From contig JACQFL010000052.1 of assembly GCA_016200085.1 (NCBI GenBank), positions 1 through 64,000 of the forward strand: DNA of 64,000 nt, read 5' to 3'. How positions within the stretch are numbered: position 1 is the first letter of the stretch; each line of letters begins with the position of its first letter. Position numbers and translations under genes: made by a program. The notes beneath the pieces are model-generated. The model was not told the origin of the DNA. It ran no database searches and saw only the letters and a list, made by a program, of their open reading frames with translations. Of the stretch, positions 49,962 to 60,532 are shown in pieces. This DNA is from Candidatus Rokuibacteriota bacterium. GTDB lineage: Bacteria; Methylomirabilota; Methylomirabilia; Rokubacteriales; CSP1-6.

Positions 49962-50679
49962 GCTGCCCGTTCCTCCCATGCATATATTTTGACCGGCGCT
50001 GGGGGCCTCCCTTGCCCATGCCGCCGACTGCGCGCATCTCGACGGGGGACACCGCGGCCGGCGACGGGCCTTCCACGGCGTCTCGAAGGCGTGCGATTGC
50101 TGCCATCATCTCGCGGCTGGCAACCTCGTAAGCGTCCTTTCGGGTGCTCCCGGGGGCCACGTCGAACCGCAGGGGGGGCCCGAAGGTGACGGTCACGCGT
50201 GCCGGCCTGGGCAGCGTGCGGCCTCGCGGCCACGCCTGGCCGGTGCCCTGCACGTACGCGGGCACCACGGACGCGCCGCTCAGCACGGCCAGCATCCCGG
50301 CGCCAGCCTTCGCCTCGCGCAGCACGCCCTCCGGCCCCCGGGTCCCCTCGGGGAAGAGGAGGAGGGCGCCGCCCTCCTGCAGCACGCGGAGCGCCGTGCG
50401 GAGCGCGCCCGCGTCCGTGCCCTCGCGGCGAACCGGGCGGGCGTTCAGGCGCCGGATCAGCCCTCCGAACAGCGGGATCCGGAACAGCTCGGCCTTGGCC
50501 AGGAACGAGACCGGCCGTGGGCACATCCCGCCCACCACCGGGGGATCCAGCAGGCTGGAGTGGTTCGCCACCACCAGCACCGGGCCCGTCGCCGGCACGT
50601 GCGCCTGCCCCCGCCGGGAGGCGCGGAAGAGCAGCCGCAAGAGCGCGACCGCGACCGGTTTCAGGATCGCGTACAGCAC
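49948..50679 (-). CDS. plsC: 1-acyl-sn-glycerol-3-phosphate acyltransferase
   Basis: A 243-residue membrane acyltransferase forming phosphatidic acid. The catalytic motif is NHSSLLDPP (HX4D), and the glycerol-phosphate site is FPEGTRGP. The start is GTG 50679, 19 bases inside the end of cmk. Its C-terminus overlaps the rpsA start by 14 bases and is basic and poorly conserved. The cmk-plsC-rpsA order is found in several phyla. Confidence 0.92.
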   Translation of the reverse strand: MLYAILKPVAVALLRLLFRASRRGQAHVPATGPVLVVANHSSLLDPPVVGGMCPRPVSFLAKAELFRIPLFGGLIRRLNARPVRREGTDAGALRTALRVLQEGGALLLFPEGTRGPEGVLREAKAGAGMLAVLSGASVVPAYVQGTGQAWPRGRTLPRPARVTVTFGPPLRFDVAPGSTRKDAYEVASREMMAAIARLRDAVEGPSPAAVSPVEMRAVGGMGKGGPQRRSKYMHGRNGQHGEG

Positions 50680-51337
50680 AGTCGCTCCACCGCCCTCAGC
50701 ATGACCTCCACCACCTGCGCCGCCGTGAGGCCCGAGGTGTCGATCGTGATCGCGTCGGACGCGGGCCGCAGGGGCGCCAGTGCCCGCCCGCGGTCCTGCG
50801 CGTCGCGCCGGACGATCTCCTCCCGCACCGTCTCGATCGGCAGCACGGCGCCACGCCCGGCAAGCTCCTCGTGACGCCGGCGCGTGCGCGCCTCCAGCGA
50901 GGCGTCGAGGAAGAACTTCAGCTCGGCGCCCGGGCACACCACGGTCCCCGTGTCACGTCCTTCCAGCACCACGCCGCCGCCCGCGGCGAGCGCGCGCTGC
51001 AGCGGCGTGACCTTGTCGCGCACCGGCGCCAGCATGGTCAGCCGCGAGGTCGCCTCGCCGACCTCCGGGGAGCGGATCTCCCCCGTCACGTCACGGCCGT
51101 TCAGGTAGACCCGATCGTCGCCCAGCGCGACCTCGACATCGTCGAGGTGCCGCCGGAGCTCGGGCGAGTCGTCCGGTGGCAGCCCCGCGCGCAGCACGCC
51201 CAGCGCGAGCGCGCGATACATCGCGCCGGTGTCGAGGAGGCGGTAGCCGAGCCGCTCCGCGAGCAGGCGCGCTGCGGTGCTCTTGCCCGCCCCGGCCGGG
51301 CCATCGATGGTGATCACCGGCTCGCGCTCGCCGCCTC

Positions 51338-51341
<4 letters not shown>
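50661..51341 (-). CDS. cmk: Cytidylate kinase
   Basis: A 226-residue CMP/dCMP kinase. The P-loop is ITIDGPAGAGKSTAARLLAERL, followed by LLDTGAMYRALAL, the CMP-binding insert and the lid region LEGRDTGTVVCPGAELKFFLDASLEARTRRR. The start ATG 51341 overlaps the aroA stop (ATGA). The aroA-cmk coupling is seen in many bacteria. Confidence 0.95.
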
Positions 51342-52644
<1,303 letters not shown>

Positions 52645-52648
<4 letters not shown>

Positions 52649-53493
52649 GACACGCTCCGGCGGGCGACGGCGATCCGGGCGAGCGCGGACTCGAGCGCCG
52701 CGCCGTCGCGGCCCTCGATCTCACCGCGCAGCTCGGCGACCGCGGCGTCCAGCGCGTCGAGGGCGCCGAGGATCGCGTCGCGGTTGGCGAGGAAGACGTC
52801 GCGCCACATCACGGGATCGCCCGCCGCGATGCGCGTGGTGTCGCGGAAGCCGCGCGCGGCCAGGCCGAGGGCGGCGGGCTCGAAGCGCAGCACGGCGTCG
52901 ACGAGGGCGCAGGCGACGAGGTGCGGCAGGTGGCTGATCGCCGCGACCGCGCGGTCGTGCGCCGCCGCGTCCATGGTGACGAGACGCGCGCCCAGCGACT
53001 CCCAGAACGCGCTCACGCTCTTGACCACGCGGACCTCGGTCGTCTCGGCCGGCGTCACCACGACCGTGGCGCCGCGGAAGAGATCGGCCCGGGCGTCGGC
53101 GTAGCCGCTCTTCTCGGAGCCCGCCATGGGATGGCTGCCGACGAAGGCGAACGGCCGCGTGCGGGCCACGCGCGCGGCCGCGGCCACGATGCCGGCCTTG
53201 GTGCTGCCCACGTCGGTGACCACCGTCTCGCCGCCGGCCGCCGCCGCGACGGCGTCGAGCTGGCGCTCGATCGTCGCCACGGGCCCCGCGAGCACGACGA
53301 GATCGGCGCCGCGCACGCCGTCGGCGAGGTCCGTGGTGATCCGGTCCAGGGTGCCGTCCTGGCGCGCGCCGTCGAGCCGCGCGAGGTCGCGCCCCACGCC
53401 GATCACCTCGCGGGCGAGGCCCTCGGCGCGGGCGGCCTTGGCCACCGAGCCCCCGAGCAGGCCGACGCCGACGACGGTGAGCCGCTGGAGCAT
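52645..53493 (-). CDS. tyrA: Prephenate/arogenate dehydrogenase
   Basis: A 282-residue TyrA. The NAD(P) fold starts LTVVGVGLLGGSVAKAAR. The catalytic and substrate motifs are DVGSTKAGI, VGSHPMAGSEKSG and ISHLPHLVACAL. There is no fused chorismate mutase or ACT domain. It lies one base after hisC and overlaps aroA. Cofactor and substrate choice (prephenate or arogenate) cannot be fixed from sequence. Confidence 0.94.
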
Positions 53494-53494
53494 C

Positions 53495-54598
53495 CTACCT
53501 CCCGAGCACCTTGCGGAGGGCCTTGGCGAGCTTGCGGTTCTCCTCCGGGGTGCCGACGGTGATGCGCAGCGCCGTCTCCATCCCGAAGGGCGTCATGGGC
53601 CGCACGATCACCCCTTCGTGCAGGAGCTTCTGGTAGATGTCGTTGGCGCTCCGCCCCACGTCCACGAGGATGAAGTTGGCCCGCGAGGGCGCGAACTTGA
53701 GCCCCAGCGCGTTGAACTCGTCGAGGAGGAAGTGCCGGCCGGCGTCGATCATCCGCACGCACTCGAGCACGTGCGCCTCGTCTTCCAGGGCGGCCAGGGC
53801 GGCCACCTGCCCGATCGAGTTCACGTTGAAGGGCTGGCGGATGCGGTTCATCAGCGCGGTGGCGTCGGGGTCGGCGAGGCCGTAGCCGACGCGGAGCCCG
53901 GCCAGGCTGGTGGCCTTGGAGAACGTGCGCAGCACGATTACCTTGCGCCCCTGCTTGACGTAGTTCAACGTGTCGGGGAAATCCGGGCCGAGCGCGAACT
54001 CGATGTACGCCTCGTCGAAGACCACGATGGTGTGCGCGGGCACCCGCGCCATGAAGTGCTCGACCTCGCTCGCGGTCACGATGGTCGCCGTCGGGTTGTT
54101 CGGGTTGGCGATGAACACGATCTTGGTCAGCGGCGTGATGGCCCGCGCCATCGCCTCGAGGTCAAGACGGTAGTCCTTGAGCATCACCATGACCCGGACG
54201 CCGCCCGCCGCCTGCACGATCATCGGATACACGACGAACGAGGGGTGCGGCACGACCGCTTCGTCACCGGGCCGGAGGAAGGTGCGCACGAGCAGCTCGA
54301 TCAGGTCGTTGGAGCCGTTGCCCAGGATCACCTGCTCCGCCATCACGCCGTGCTTCTTGGCCAGGGCCTGGCGCAGGTAGAAGCCGCTGCCGTCGGGGTA
54401 GCGGTTCAGCTGATGGAGGGCGGCGATCACGGCGCGCTGGACGCGGTCCGAGGGCGGCAGCGGATTCTCGTTCGAGGCGAGCTTGATGGCGTCGTGGATG
54501 CCGAGCTCCCGCTCGAGCTCCTCGATCGGCTTCCCGGGCTCGTAGGGCGCGATGCCCAGGATGTGTTCGTTGGCCAGCGATTCCCACTGCGTGTGCAT
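53495..54598 (-). CDS. hisC: Histidinol-phosphate/aromatic aminotransferase
   Basis: A 367-residue class I aminotransferase. PLP-binding features are FIANPNNPTATIV, VVFDEAYIEF and the Schiff-base lysine in RTFSKATSLAGLRVGYGLA. The family annotation is HisC, but the gene sits between pheA and tyrA with no other his genes in view. It probably transaminates phenylpyruvate and 4-hydroxyphenylpyruvate, perhaps as well as imidazole-acetol phosphate. Confidence 0.92.
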   Translation of the reverse strand: MHTQWESLANEHILGIAPYEPGKPIEELERELGIHDAIKLASNENPLPPSDRVQRAVIAALHQLNRYPDGSGFYLRQALAKKHGVMAEQVILGNGSNDLIELLVRTFLRPGDEAVVPHPSFVVYPMIVQAAGGVRVMVMLKDYRLDLEAMARAITPLTKIVFIANPNNPTATIVTASEVEHFMARVPAHTIVVFDEAYIEFALGPDFPDTLNYVKQGRKVIVLRTFSKATSLAGLRVGYGLADPDATALMNRIRQPFNVNSIGQVAALAALEDEAHVLECVRMIDAGRHFLLDEFNALGLKFAPSRANFILVDVGRSANDIYQKLLHEGVIVRPMTPFGMETALRITVGTPEENRKLAKALRKVLGR

Positions 54599-54607
54599 GC
54601 CTTCTCC

Positions 54608-55669
54608 TCAGGCCGCCGGATAGGATCCGAGGACCTTCATGAACAGGGTCCGGCCCGCGACCTCGCCGAGCGCCGCGGCGACCGGCGCGGTGTCGCGATG
54701 GCCTTCGAAGTCGACGAACATCACGTACTCCCACGGCCTCCGCTTGGCCGGCCGCGATTCGATCTTGGTGAGGTTCAGCCCGGCGCGCGCGAAGGGCTCG
54801 AGGATGCGGTAGAGCGCGCCGGGCTCGTTCGGCATGGCGAAGAGGATCGACGTCTTGTCCCGGCCGGTCGGGCCCACGCCCCGCCGGCCGACGACGAGGA
54901 AGCGCGTCGTGTTCGAGGCGTTGTCCTCGATGTGCGCTCTCAGGATCGGCACGCCATAGAGCTCGGCCGCCAGCTCGGAGGTGATCGCGGCCACCGTCAC
55001 GTCGCTCGCCGCGATCTCCGCCGCGGCCGCCGTGGAGGTCGTCTCCGCCGTGGGCACCTCGGGCAGGTTCTGGGCGAGCCAGCCGCGGCACTGCGCGAGC
55101 CCTTGCGGGTGTGACATGACCGTCTTGATCTCGGTGAGGTCCCGCGCGCGCGAGAGGAGATTCTGGGTGATGGGCAGGTAGCGCTCGCCGCAGATCACGG
55201 CGTCCGAGTCGATGAGCCGATCGAGGGTGACGTTGACGGCGCCCTCCGTCGTGTTCTCGACCGGCACCACGCCGAACTCGGCCTGGCCGCGCTCCACGTG
55301 CTCGAAGATGTCGACGATGGCGCGCGCGGGTCGGTACTCGACGGAGGCCCCGAAGTGCTGGAGGGCCGCCTGGTGGGTGAAGGTCCCCAAGGGGGCGAGA
55401 TAGGCGACGGTCAGCGGCTGCTCGAGCGCGCGGCAGGCCGAGACGATCTCACGCCAGATCGCCCGCACGGAGAGCGCAGGGAGCGGACCGGCGCCGCGGC
55501 CGGTGATGCGGGCGAGCACCTCGGCCTCCCGTTCCGGGGCATAGGACGGCAGGTCCTGCCGTCGTTTGAGGTCTCCGATCCGGAGGGCGGCCTCGGCGCG
55601 CTGGTTGAGGAGGTTCAGGATCTGGTTGTCGAGGTCATTGATCCTGGAACGCCAATCGTCCAGGTCCAT
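54608..55669 (-). CDS. pheA: Bifunctional chorismate mutase/prephenate dehydratase (P-protein)
   Basis: A 353-residue three-domain protein. The AroQ chorismate mutase spans residues about 1-85 (DDWRSRINDLDNQILNLLNQR). The prephenate dehydratase follows (VAYLAPLGTFTHQAALQHFG, VVPVENTTEGAV, SNTTRFLVVGRR). The ACT domain (NEPGALYRILEPFARAGLNL and KIESRPAK) should give feedback inhibition by phenylalanine. The start is ATG 55669 behind AGGAGT. It leads the aromatic operon from a strong predicted promoter. Confidence 0.95.
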   Translation of the reverse strand: MDLDDWRSRINDLDNQILNLLNQRAEAALRIGDLKRRQDLPSYAPEREAEVLARITGRGAGPLPALSVRAIWREIVSACRALEQPLTVAYLAPLGTFTHQAALQHFGASVEYRPARAIVDIFEHVERGQAEFGVVPVENTTEGAVNVTLDRLIDSDAVICGERYLPITQNLLSRARDLTEIKTVMSHPQGLAQCRGWLAQNLPEVPTAETTSTAAAAEIAASDVTVAAITSELAAELYGVPILRAHIEDNASNTTRFLVVGRRGVGPTGRDKTSILFAMPNEPGALYRILEPFARAGLNLTKIESRPAKRRPWEYVMFVDFEGHRDTAPVAAALGEVAGRTLFMKVLGSYPAA

Positions 55670-55705
55670 TGGGGACTCCTGACTGCCGCTCGGGGAATAT
55701 CGGGC

Positions 55706-55735
55706 ATTATAGGCCCACGTTTCGCCGGGGCGCAA
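55706..55735 (-). promoter_or_regulatory. Predicted sigma-70 promoter of the pheA-rpsA operon
   Basis: On the minus strand a perfect -10 TATAAT (55706-55711) is preceded after 18 bases by TTGCGC (55730-55735), a half-matching -35. It lies immediately after the rluB stop (55737). A start near 55699 leaves a 30-base leader with AGGAGT before ATG 55669. I see no attenuator or T-box in that short leader. Confidence 0.7.
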
Positions 55736-55736
55736 C

Positions 55737-56462
55737 TCACGGCACCGAGACGGCGGCGCGGAGCGCGCGCACCTCGCGCGGGGTGAGCGGGCGATGCGCG
55801 CCGACGGCCAGGGGCCCGAGCTCGATCGGGCCGAAGGCGACGCGGCGCAGGCGCCGCAGGGGGTGGCCGAGCGCCTCGCAGTACCGCTTCACCTCGTGCT
55901 TGCGTCCCTCCGCGAACGTCAGGCGCAGCCGGCTGCCCGCGCGCGCGGAGCGCAGCAGGGTGACGGCGAGCGGGCGCGCCGGACCGTCCGGGAGCGTGAT
56001 CCCGTGCCGCCATCGCGCCAGCGCGGCGGGCGCCACCCGTCCCTCCACCTCCGCGTGGTAGACGCGCGCCACGCCGTAGCGAGGATGCAGGAGCCGGTGG
56101 GTCAGCGTCCCGTCATTGGTGAGGAGCAGCGCCCCCTCGACGTCCACGTCGAGGCGGCCCACCGGATAGAGCCGCGCGCCCGAGGGCACGAGCTCGGTCA
56201 CCACCGCGCGGCCCTCCGGGTCGCGGCGCGTGGTGACGTAGCCACGCGGCTTGTTGAGCAGGACGTACTCGTGGGCCTGGGCGGCGGGCAACGGCCGGCC
56301 GTCGACCGTGATCGTGTCGCGGGCGGGATCGGCGTGGGTCGCCGGCTCGCGGGTCACCACGCCGTTGACGGCGACGCGCCCCTCGACGACGAGGCGATCA
56401 GCGCCCCGGCGGGAGGTCAGGCCCGCCTGCGCCAGGAGCTTGTTGAGCCGGACCTTCGCCAT
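55737..56462 (-). CDS. rluB: rRNA pseudouridine synthase, RluB/RsuA family
   Basis: A 241-residue enzyme. The S4 RNA-binding domain (VRLNKLLAQAGLTSRRGADRL) is followed by the catalytic domain with the active-site aspartate in YPVGRLDVDVEGALLLTNDG and the ending EGRKHEVKRYCEALGHPLRRL. It modifies large-subunit rRNA (U2605-type) in the RluB group. Start ATG 56462 lies 65 bases inside the end of scpB, a known scpA-scpB-rluB arrangement. Confidence 0.93.
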   Translation of the reverse strand: MAKVRLNKLLAQAGLTSRRGADRLVVEGRVAVNGVVTREPATHADPARDTITVDGRPLPAAQAHEYVLLNKPRGYVTTRRDPEGRAVVTELVPSGARLYPVGRLDVDVEGALLLTNDGTLTHRLLHPRYGVARVYHAEVEGRVAPAALARWRHGITLPDGPARPLAVTLLRSARAGSRLRLTFAEGRKHEVKRYCEALGHPLRRLRRVAFGPIELGPLAVGAHRPLTPREVRALRAAVSVP

Positions 56463-57015
56463 CCGTCGCCGCCGGAGCGTCCGGAGAGGTCTCGGGCAGC
56501 ACGAGATCGCCGTCCACCTTCGGCAGATCGCCGAGGTCCCTGAGCCCGAAGGCGACGAGGAACTCGCGCGTGGTCTCGTACACGTACGGCCGGCCGGGCG
56601 CGTCCTTGCTGCCGGCGATGCGGAGCAGCCGGCGCTCGAGCAGGTTCTCGAGCACCGCCTCGGAGTTCACCCCGCGCACGGCGTCCACCTCCGGACGCGA
56701 CACCGGCTGCTTGTAGGCGACGATGGCGAGGGTCTCCAGCGCCGGGCGCGACAGGCGCGCGCGCGTGCGGCTCCTGGCCAGGCGCATGAGCCACGGCGCC
56801 ACGTCCGGGCGCGTGACCATGCGGTAGCCACCCCCGACCTCGGCCACGGCCAGCGCGCGTCCCTCGCTGTCGTAGCGCGAGCGCAGCTGCTCCACCAGGG
56901 CGCGGGCTTCCCGCGCGTCGGCGAGGTCGAGCACCTCGCGGATGCGCTCGGCCTCGAGCGGCGAGTCCGACGCGAACAGGAGCGCCTCGACGACGTCAGA
57001 GGGGCTGGGCATCAC
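56398..57015 (-). CDS. scpB: Segregation and condensation protein B
   Basis: A 205-residue kleisin-associated winged-helix protein of the SMC condensin complex. It has the two winged-helix units (DVVEALLFASDSPLEAERI, and LSRPALETLAIVAYKQPVSRPEVDAVRG). RPYVYETTREFLVAFGL is the usual end of the domain. The remaining tail (about 30 residues, proline- and alanine-rich) overlaps rluB. It starts at ATG 57015 or the adjacent ATG 57012, overlapping the end of scpA by up to 20 bases. Confidence 0.93.
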   Translation of the reverse strand: MMPSPSDVVEALLFASDSPLEAERIREVLDLADAREARALVEQLRSRYDSEGRALAVAEVGGGYRMVTRPDVAPWLMRLARSRTRARLSRPALETLAIVAYKQPVSRPEVDAVRGVNSEAVLENLLERRLLRIAGSKDAPGRPYVYETTREFLVAFGLRDLGDLPKVDGDLVLPETSPDAPAATDGEGPAQQAPGAGGPDLPPGR

Positions 57016-57787
57016 GCACGGCCTGCGCGGCTGTCTGGGGCACGCTTCCCTCCGGGGTGCGCTCGATCACGATGTCACCGAAGAGCTCGGTCTGCTGCGT
57101 CCGGATGCGGCCGAGACGCACGAGCTCGAGCACCGCGAGAAGCGACACCACGATCTCCGCGCGGCGGTTGTCGGGTCCGGCCAGCGACGAGAAGAGCAGC
57201 GACCAGGTGTCGCGCAGGACGGAGAGGATCTCCGTCATGCGGTCGAGGAGCGACGGCGCCTCGGGCTCGACGTCGCGCGGCCGCCGGCGGAGCTGCTCCT
57301 CGATGAGCCGGCGCAGCGCCGTCTCCAGCCAGTGCACGCTCAGGTCCTCCAGCGGCACGTCGCCGGGCGGCGGCAGCTCGCTCACCCTCCGGCCCCAGAC
57401 CAGCGCCTGCTCGGCCTCGCGCGCGGCGAGCCAGCTCCCCAGCGCCTTGACCCGCGCGTACTGGCGCAGGCGCTCTTCGAGCTCCAGGCGCAGGGCCTCG
57501 CCCTCCTCGTCGAGGATCTCCTCGGCCGTCTCGTCGGGCGGCACCAGGAGCTTCGACTTGAGGTAGATCAGCGTGGCCGCCATCACGAGGTAGGTGCCGG
57601 CGGCCTCGAGGTCCTGGAACTGCATGGCCTCGAGGTGGGCGACGTACTGATCGGTGATGGCGCGCACGGGCAGGTGGCTCAGGTCGATCTCGTTGGTCCG
57701 GCAGAGGTGCAGCAGGAGGTCGAACGGGCCCTCGAACTCGCCGACGCGGAGCGTGAGCTCGCCGGATGGGGACGGCGCGGTCGTCAC
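56996..57787 (-). CDS. scpA: Segregation and condensation protein A
   Basis: A 263-residue kleisin subunit of the SMC-ScpAB complex. The N-terminal SMC-neck-binding helices contain EFEGPFDLLLHLCRTNEIDLSHLPV and ITDQYVAHLE. TYLVMAATLIYLKSKLLVP is the conserved second helix, and the C-terminal winged helix has VSLLAVLELVRLGRIRTQQ. The start GTG 57787 overlaps the trpS stop (GTGA). Confidence 0.94.
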   Translation of the reverse strand: MTTAPSPSGELTLRVGEFEGPFDLLLHLCRTNEIDLSHLPVRAITDQYVAHLEAMQFQDLEAAGTYLVMAATLIYLKSKLLVPPDETAEEILDEEGEALRLELEERLRQYARVKALGSWLAAREAEQALVWGRRVSELPPPGDVPLEDLSVHWLETALRRLIEEQLRRRPRDVEPEAPSLLDRMTEILSVLRDTWSLLFSSLAGPDNRRAEIVVSLLAVLELVRLGRIRTQQTELFGDIVIERTPEGSVPQTAAQAVRDAQPL

Positions 57788-58776
57788 GGGGTGAGCGTCA
57801 CCACGCGGTGGACCTCGGCCATGGTCGCTTCCGAAACCGCCCGCGCCCGCCCGGTCCCCGCCCTGAGGATGTCGACGATGAGGTCGGGCTTCTCGACGTA
57901 CGTCTGTCGCCGCTCCCGGATGGGGCCGAGCGCCGGCTCCATGTGCCGGAGCAGGACGTCCTTGCAGTCGAGACAGCCGATGCCCGCGGTGCGGCAGCCC
58001 GTGGCCGCCCACGCGCGATCCGCCTCCGGGGTGAAGATCCGGTGCAGGTCGAAGACCGGACAGACGTCGGGGTTGCCCGCGTCGGTGCGCCGCTTGCGCG
58101 CGGGATCCGTCACCATCGGACGGATCTTGGCGCGCAGCGTCTCCGCAGAGTCCGACAGGTAGATGGCGTTGTCGTACGACTTCGACATCTTCCGCCCGTC
58201 GGTGCCCGGCACCTTGGGGATCTCGGTGAGCTTGGCCTGGGGCTCGGGGAACACCGGCCCGAACTCGTTGTTGAACCGGCGCGCCACCTCGCGGGTCAGC
58301 TCCACGTGGGGCACCTGGTCGGCGCCCACGGGGACCCACTGCGCCTTGTACATCAGGATGTCGGCCGCCTGCAGGAGCGGGTAGCCCAGCAGGCCGTAGG
58401 ACGGCGAGGCGATGCCCAGCTGCTCCACCATCTCCTTGTAGGTCGGCACGCGCTCCAGCCAGGCGACCGGCGTGATCATCGAGAACAGCAGGTGGAGCTC
58501 CGCGTGGGCGGGCAGCCACGACTGCACGAACAGGGTCGAGCGGTCGGGATCGAGCCCCGCGCCGAGCCAGTCGGCGAGCATCTCGATGGTGTGGCGTGGC
58601 ACCTCGTGGACTCTTTCCGGCCCCGTGGTCAACGCGTGCCAGTTGGCGACGAAGAAGAAACAGTCGTACGTGTCTTGCAGCCGCACCCAGTTGTCGAGCG
58701 CGCCGAGGTGGTTGCCGAGGTGGAGGTTGCCCGTGGGCCGCATCCCCGAGAGCACGCGCTCTCTGCCGCCCGTCAT
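57784..58776 (-). CDS. trpS: Tryptophanyl-tRNA synthetase
   Basis: A 330-residue class I synthetase. The HIGH motif reads GNLHLGNHLGAL and the KMSKS loop is DGRKMSKSYDNAI. PSYGLLGYPLLQAADIL contains the tryptophan-site residues. A cysteine group after the KMSKS region (NPDVCPVF, GCRTAGIGCLDCK) resembles the iron-sulphur-containing TrpRS type. The start is ATG 58776 in ATGA with the glycosyltransferase stop. The trpS-scpA-scpB order is common. Confidence 0.95.
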   Translation of the reverse strand: MTGGRERVLSGMRPTGNLHLGNHLGALDNWVRLQDTYDCFFFVANWHALTTGPERVHEVPRHTIEMLADWLGAGLDPDRSTLFVQSWLPAHAELHLLFSMITPVAWLERVPTYKEMVEQLGIASPSYGLLGYPLLQAADILMYKAQWVPVGADQVPHVELTREVARRFNNEFGPVFPEPQAKLTEIPKVPGTDGRKMSKSYDNAIYLSDSAETLRAKIRPMVTDPARKRRTDAGNPDVCPVFDLHRIFTPEADRAWAATGCRTAGIGCLDCKDVLLRHMEPALGPIRERRQTYVEKPDLIVDILRAGTGRARAVSEATMAEVHRVVTLTP

Positions 58777-59525
58777 CGTCGCGCTCCCTCGAGGATCTTC
58801 GCCGAGCGCATGAAGACATAGTACGCGTAGAGCGCGGCGAGCAGAAGCCCTCTCCAGCCGTCGAGGAAGCCCCGCTTCACCACGTACATGGAGAGGAAAC
58901 GGCCGAGCGGGCGGAGCACGACGTCGCGGCTCCGGGCCCGGCCGCCCGCGGCCAGCCACTCGGCGGCGGCCAGGGTGGAGTACCGGTTGGCTCGCTCGAG
59001 GAAGTCCGTGACGTCGCGGTAGCTGCGGTGCACCAGCGGCGCGCCGAGGCGCGCCACGCGGCCCTCGATCGCGACCGACTCGTGCACGGCGCGCTCGGGG
59101 AAGCGGCCGTGGTGGCGCCGGAGCAGCCGCACCTGCCAGTCGGGATAGAGGCCTCCGTGACGGACGACGGCGCCCCAGAAGACGTTCTCGCGCGGCACCG
59201 CGTAGCCGTCGGCGGTCCCCTCGCCCGCGATGACGGAGGCGATCGCGTCCCTCAGCGCGGGCGAGACCTCCTCGTCGGCGTCGAGCGAGAGGATCCAGTC
59301 GCCGGTGGCCTGCGCGAGCGCGAAGTTCTTCTGGGCGGCGTAGCCGGGCCACGGGCGCACGATCACGCGATCGGTGAACTCGCGTGCGACCTGGACCGTC
59401 TTGTCGGACGACTCGGCGTCCACCACCACGATCTCGTCGGCCCAGGCCGCGCTCAGCAGGCACGCGCGCAGCCGGTCCTCCTCGTTGAGGGTGACCACGA
59501 CGACCGACACCCGCGGCCGCGTCAT
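58773..59525 (-). CDS. Family 2 glycosyltransferase, LPS core type
   Basis: A 250-residue GT-A glycosyltransferase. It starts VSVVVVTLNEEDRLRACLLS and has the nucleotide-binding VDAESSDKT and the metal motif LSLDADEEVS. The C-terminal helix (LLLAALYAYYVFMRSAK) suggests membrane association. It resembles WaaE/KdtX core glycosyltransferases that add a beta-glucose to heptose I. Start ATG 59525 overlaps the heptosyltransferase stop (ATGA). The precise sugar is not certain. Confidence 0.88.
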   Translation of the reverse strand: MTRPRVSVVVVTLNEEDRLRACLLSAAWADEIVVVDAESSDKTVQVAREFTDRVIVRPWPGYAAQKNFALAQATGDWILSLDADEEVSPALRDAIASVIAGEGTADGYAVPRENVFWGAVVRHGGLYPDWQVRLLRRHHGRFPERAVHESVAIEGRVARLGAPLVHRSYRDVTDFLERANRYSTLAAAEWLAAGGRARSRDVVLRPLGRFLSMYVVKRGFLDGWRGLLLAALYAYYVFMRSAKILEGARR

Positions 59526-60532
59526 CCGAGCGCCTCGCCCGCCAGGCGCAGGACCTCGCCCACGGTGATCGACGTCATGCGGCCGTCCGGCGCGGCCAGC
59601 GCGCGCTGCCCCGGGCCGTACGGGCCATTCCGCGCGGCGGGCGTGGGGCCGAAGAGGCCCACGCAGGGCGTGCCGACGGCTGCGGCGAGGTGAAGCGGAC
59701 CCGTGTCGGCGGCAACGACCACGCTCGCCCGCCGGAGCACGGCGATCAGCTCGTGCAGGTCCGTCGGGGGTGCCAGGACCACGCCCGGCGCGCGGACACC
59801 CTCGACGACGTCGCGGGCGATGCTGTCCTCGCCCGGCCCCCACACCACCAGCACGCTGGCGGCGAGGTCCGCGGCCAGCCGCTCGCCGAGCTCGCGGAAG
59901 CAGGCCGGCGGCCAGCGCTTGTCGTCGCGGCCCGCGCCGGGATTCAGCACCACCAGCCGCCGGCGCGCCTTGAGCCCGGCGGCGGCGAGGATCTCGTCGG
60001 CGCGGACCTCGGCTCTCGGATTCGGGGGCAGACCGAAGGTGACCCGGTCGGGCGGAACGCCGAGGGGCGCGAGCAGCCCGAGGCATTCGTCGACGGCGTG
60101 GGCGGCGCGCGGCGGCAGCGCGACGCGGCGGTTCGTGAAGAGCGCGCTGAGCGGCTCGCGGCACCAGCGCGCCTGGAAACCGATCCTCGCCGGGGCGCCC
60201 GTCGCGAGCGTGAGCATCCCGCTCTTCACGAGGCCCTGCAGGTCCAGCGCGACGTCGATGGTCAGGCGCCGGAGCTCCCGCCGCAACGCGCGGATCTCGC
60301 GGGCGGTCTCGAGCAGTGCCCGGGGCCCGCGCGGGCGGCGCCAGCGCCGGAGATCGGAGACGACCACTGCGTCCAGGGCCGGGTGGCCGGCCAGCAGCGC
60401 CGCCTCGCGCCGCTCGACGACCCACACCAGCCGCGCCTGGGGGCGCATCACGCGGAGTGCGCAGGCCACGGGCAGGGCGTGCACCACGTCGCCCAGCGCG
60501 GAGAGCTTGACGAGCGCGATGGTCTCGGCCAT
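59522..60532 (-). CDS. Family 9 glycosyltransferase (heptosyltransferase, WaaC/WaaF-like)
   Basis: A 336-residue GT9 enzyme transferring heptose from ADP-heptose to LPS inner core. The N-terminus IALVKLSALGDVVHALPVA contains the usual acidic catalytic residue. The nucleotide-sugar site is near LNPGAGRDDKRWP and VVAADTGPLHLAAAVGTP, then GLFGPT. The start ATG 60532 overlaps the adenylyltransferase stop by one base. Sequence does not separate heptosyltransferase I from II. Confidence 0.9.
   Translation of the reverse strand: MAETIALVKLSALGDVVHALPVACALRVMRPQARLVWVVERREAALLAGHPALDAVVVSDLRRWRRPRGPRALLETAREIRALRRELRRLTIDVALDLQGLVKSGMLTLATGAPARIGFQARWCREPLSALFTNRRVALPPRAAHAVDECLGLLAPLGVPPDRVTFGLPPNPRAEVRADEILAAAGLKARRRLVVLNPGAGRDDKRWPPACFRELGERLAADLAASVLVVWGPGEDSIARDVVEGVRAPGVVLAPPTDLHELIAVLRRASVVVAADTGPLHLAAAVGTPCVGLFGPTPAARNGPYGPGQRALAAPDGRMTSITVGEVLRLAGEALG

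Noticed and set aside
49975-49992. AT-rich patch before rpsA as a promoter
   Set aside because: The stretch around 49981-49990 is A/T-rich for this genome, but no -35/-10 pair with good spacing can be named, and plsC overlaps rpsA, so read-through is sufficient.
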